Assembly (NCBI GenBank): GCA_021014325.1
Contig: CM037467.1
Span: 12,042,773-12,106,772 of the forward strand
DNA from: Plazaster borealis
Lineage: Eukaryota; Echinodermata; Asteroidea; Forcipulatida; Labidiasteridae
Direction: 5' to 3'
DNA: 64,000 nucleotides
The translations under genes and the position numbers were made by a program. The notes beneath the pieces are model-generated. The model had not been told where the DNA came from. It worked only from the letters and a program-made list of their open reading frames with translations, and ran no database searches. Of this stretch, positions 63,824 to 64,000 are shown one piece after another. Numbering within the stretch: the stretch's first letter is position 1; each line of letters opens with the position of its first letter.

Positions 63824-64000
63824 GTGAGTATGAGACCCATCAAGGCACTGCTAAAAAAAAAGCTATTACAATAAAATTTACTTAGCGGCTAACATGATTG
63901 CATTACATACCAAGTGTGGACAAGGATCCGAGAGCAAAAGATGAAATGTGGGTTGGTTTTTTTTCAGACAAAAACAGTATCCACACAGTGTTTTTACTAT

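Overview
This is a 64 kb piece of an intron-rich, AT-rich animal genome. It is most likely an echinoderm, probably a sea star. Evidence is spliced genes with GT-AG introns, TTAGGG-type repeats, and many dispersed MITE and tRNA-derived SINE copies. One MITE family (ends reading like TTAAAGGCAxTGxACACxxTTGGTAATTACTC) resembles repeats I associate with asteroid genomes; that species inference is from memory and was not checked by search.

Three protein-coding genes can be assembled exon by exon with consistent splice phases. (1) Positions 1-11548, plus strand: the 3' part (15 exons, 790 visible codons) of a SEC23-interacting protein (SEC23IP/DDHD2 family) with a proline-rich segment, WWE domain, GHSLG lipase motif, SAM domain and DDHD domain. 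The 5' end lies outside the window. (2) Positions 27737-21968, minus strand: a complete seven-exon Polycomb-group RING finger gene (PCGF2/BMI1 class) of 334 codons, with an N-terminal RING and a C-terminal RAWUL domain. (3) Positions 60264 to beyond 63823, plus strand: the first five coding exons of a second PCGF2/BMI1-class gene. It starts like vertebrate BMI1 and is cut by the window end before its RAWUL domain.

The two PCGF genes point away from each other, about 32.5 kb apart. They share exon phases and a 97-nt second coding exon, so they look like an old inverted duplication. Both would encode PRC1 subunits that pair with RING1/2. The DNA between them has no convincing coding gene but holds several CpG-richer patches with splice-donor sequences (about 39.5-40.6, 49.0-49.3 and 53.7-54.5 kb), which are candidate promoters or 5' UTR exons.

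The region from 11.5 to 21.9 kb (3' UTR and intergenic) contains an 11-copy 35-bp minisatellite and a possible unrecognised two-exon open frame (15261-16587). Introns and intergenic DNA are heavily colonised by short palindromic MITEs, SINE fragments and local duplications, including two nested insertions. The most notable repeat observations are a hairpin MITE in a SEC23IP intron that supplies a strong, phase-compatible alternative splice donor, and a pair of opposite-facing MITE copies that bracket the last SEC23IP exon.
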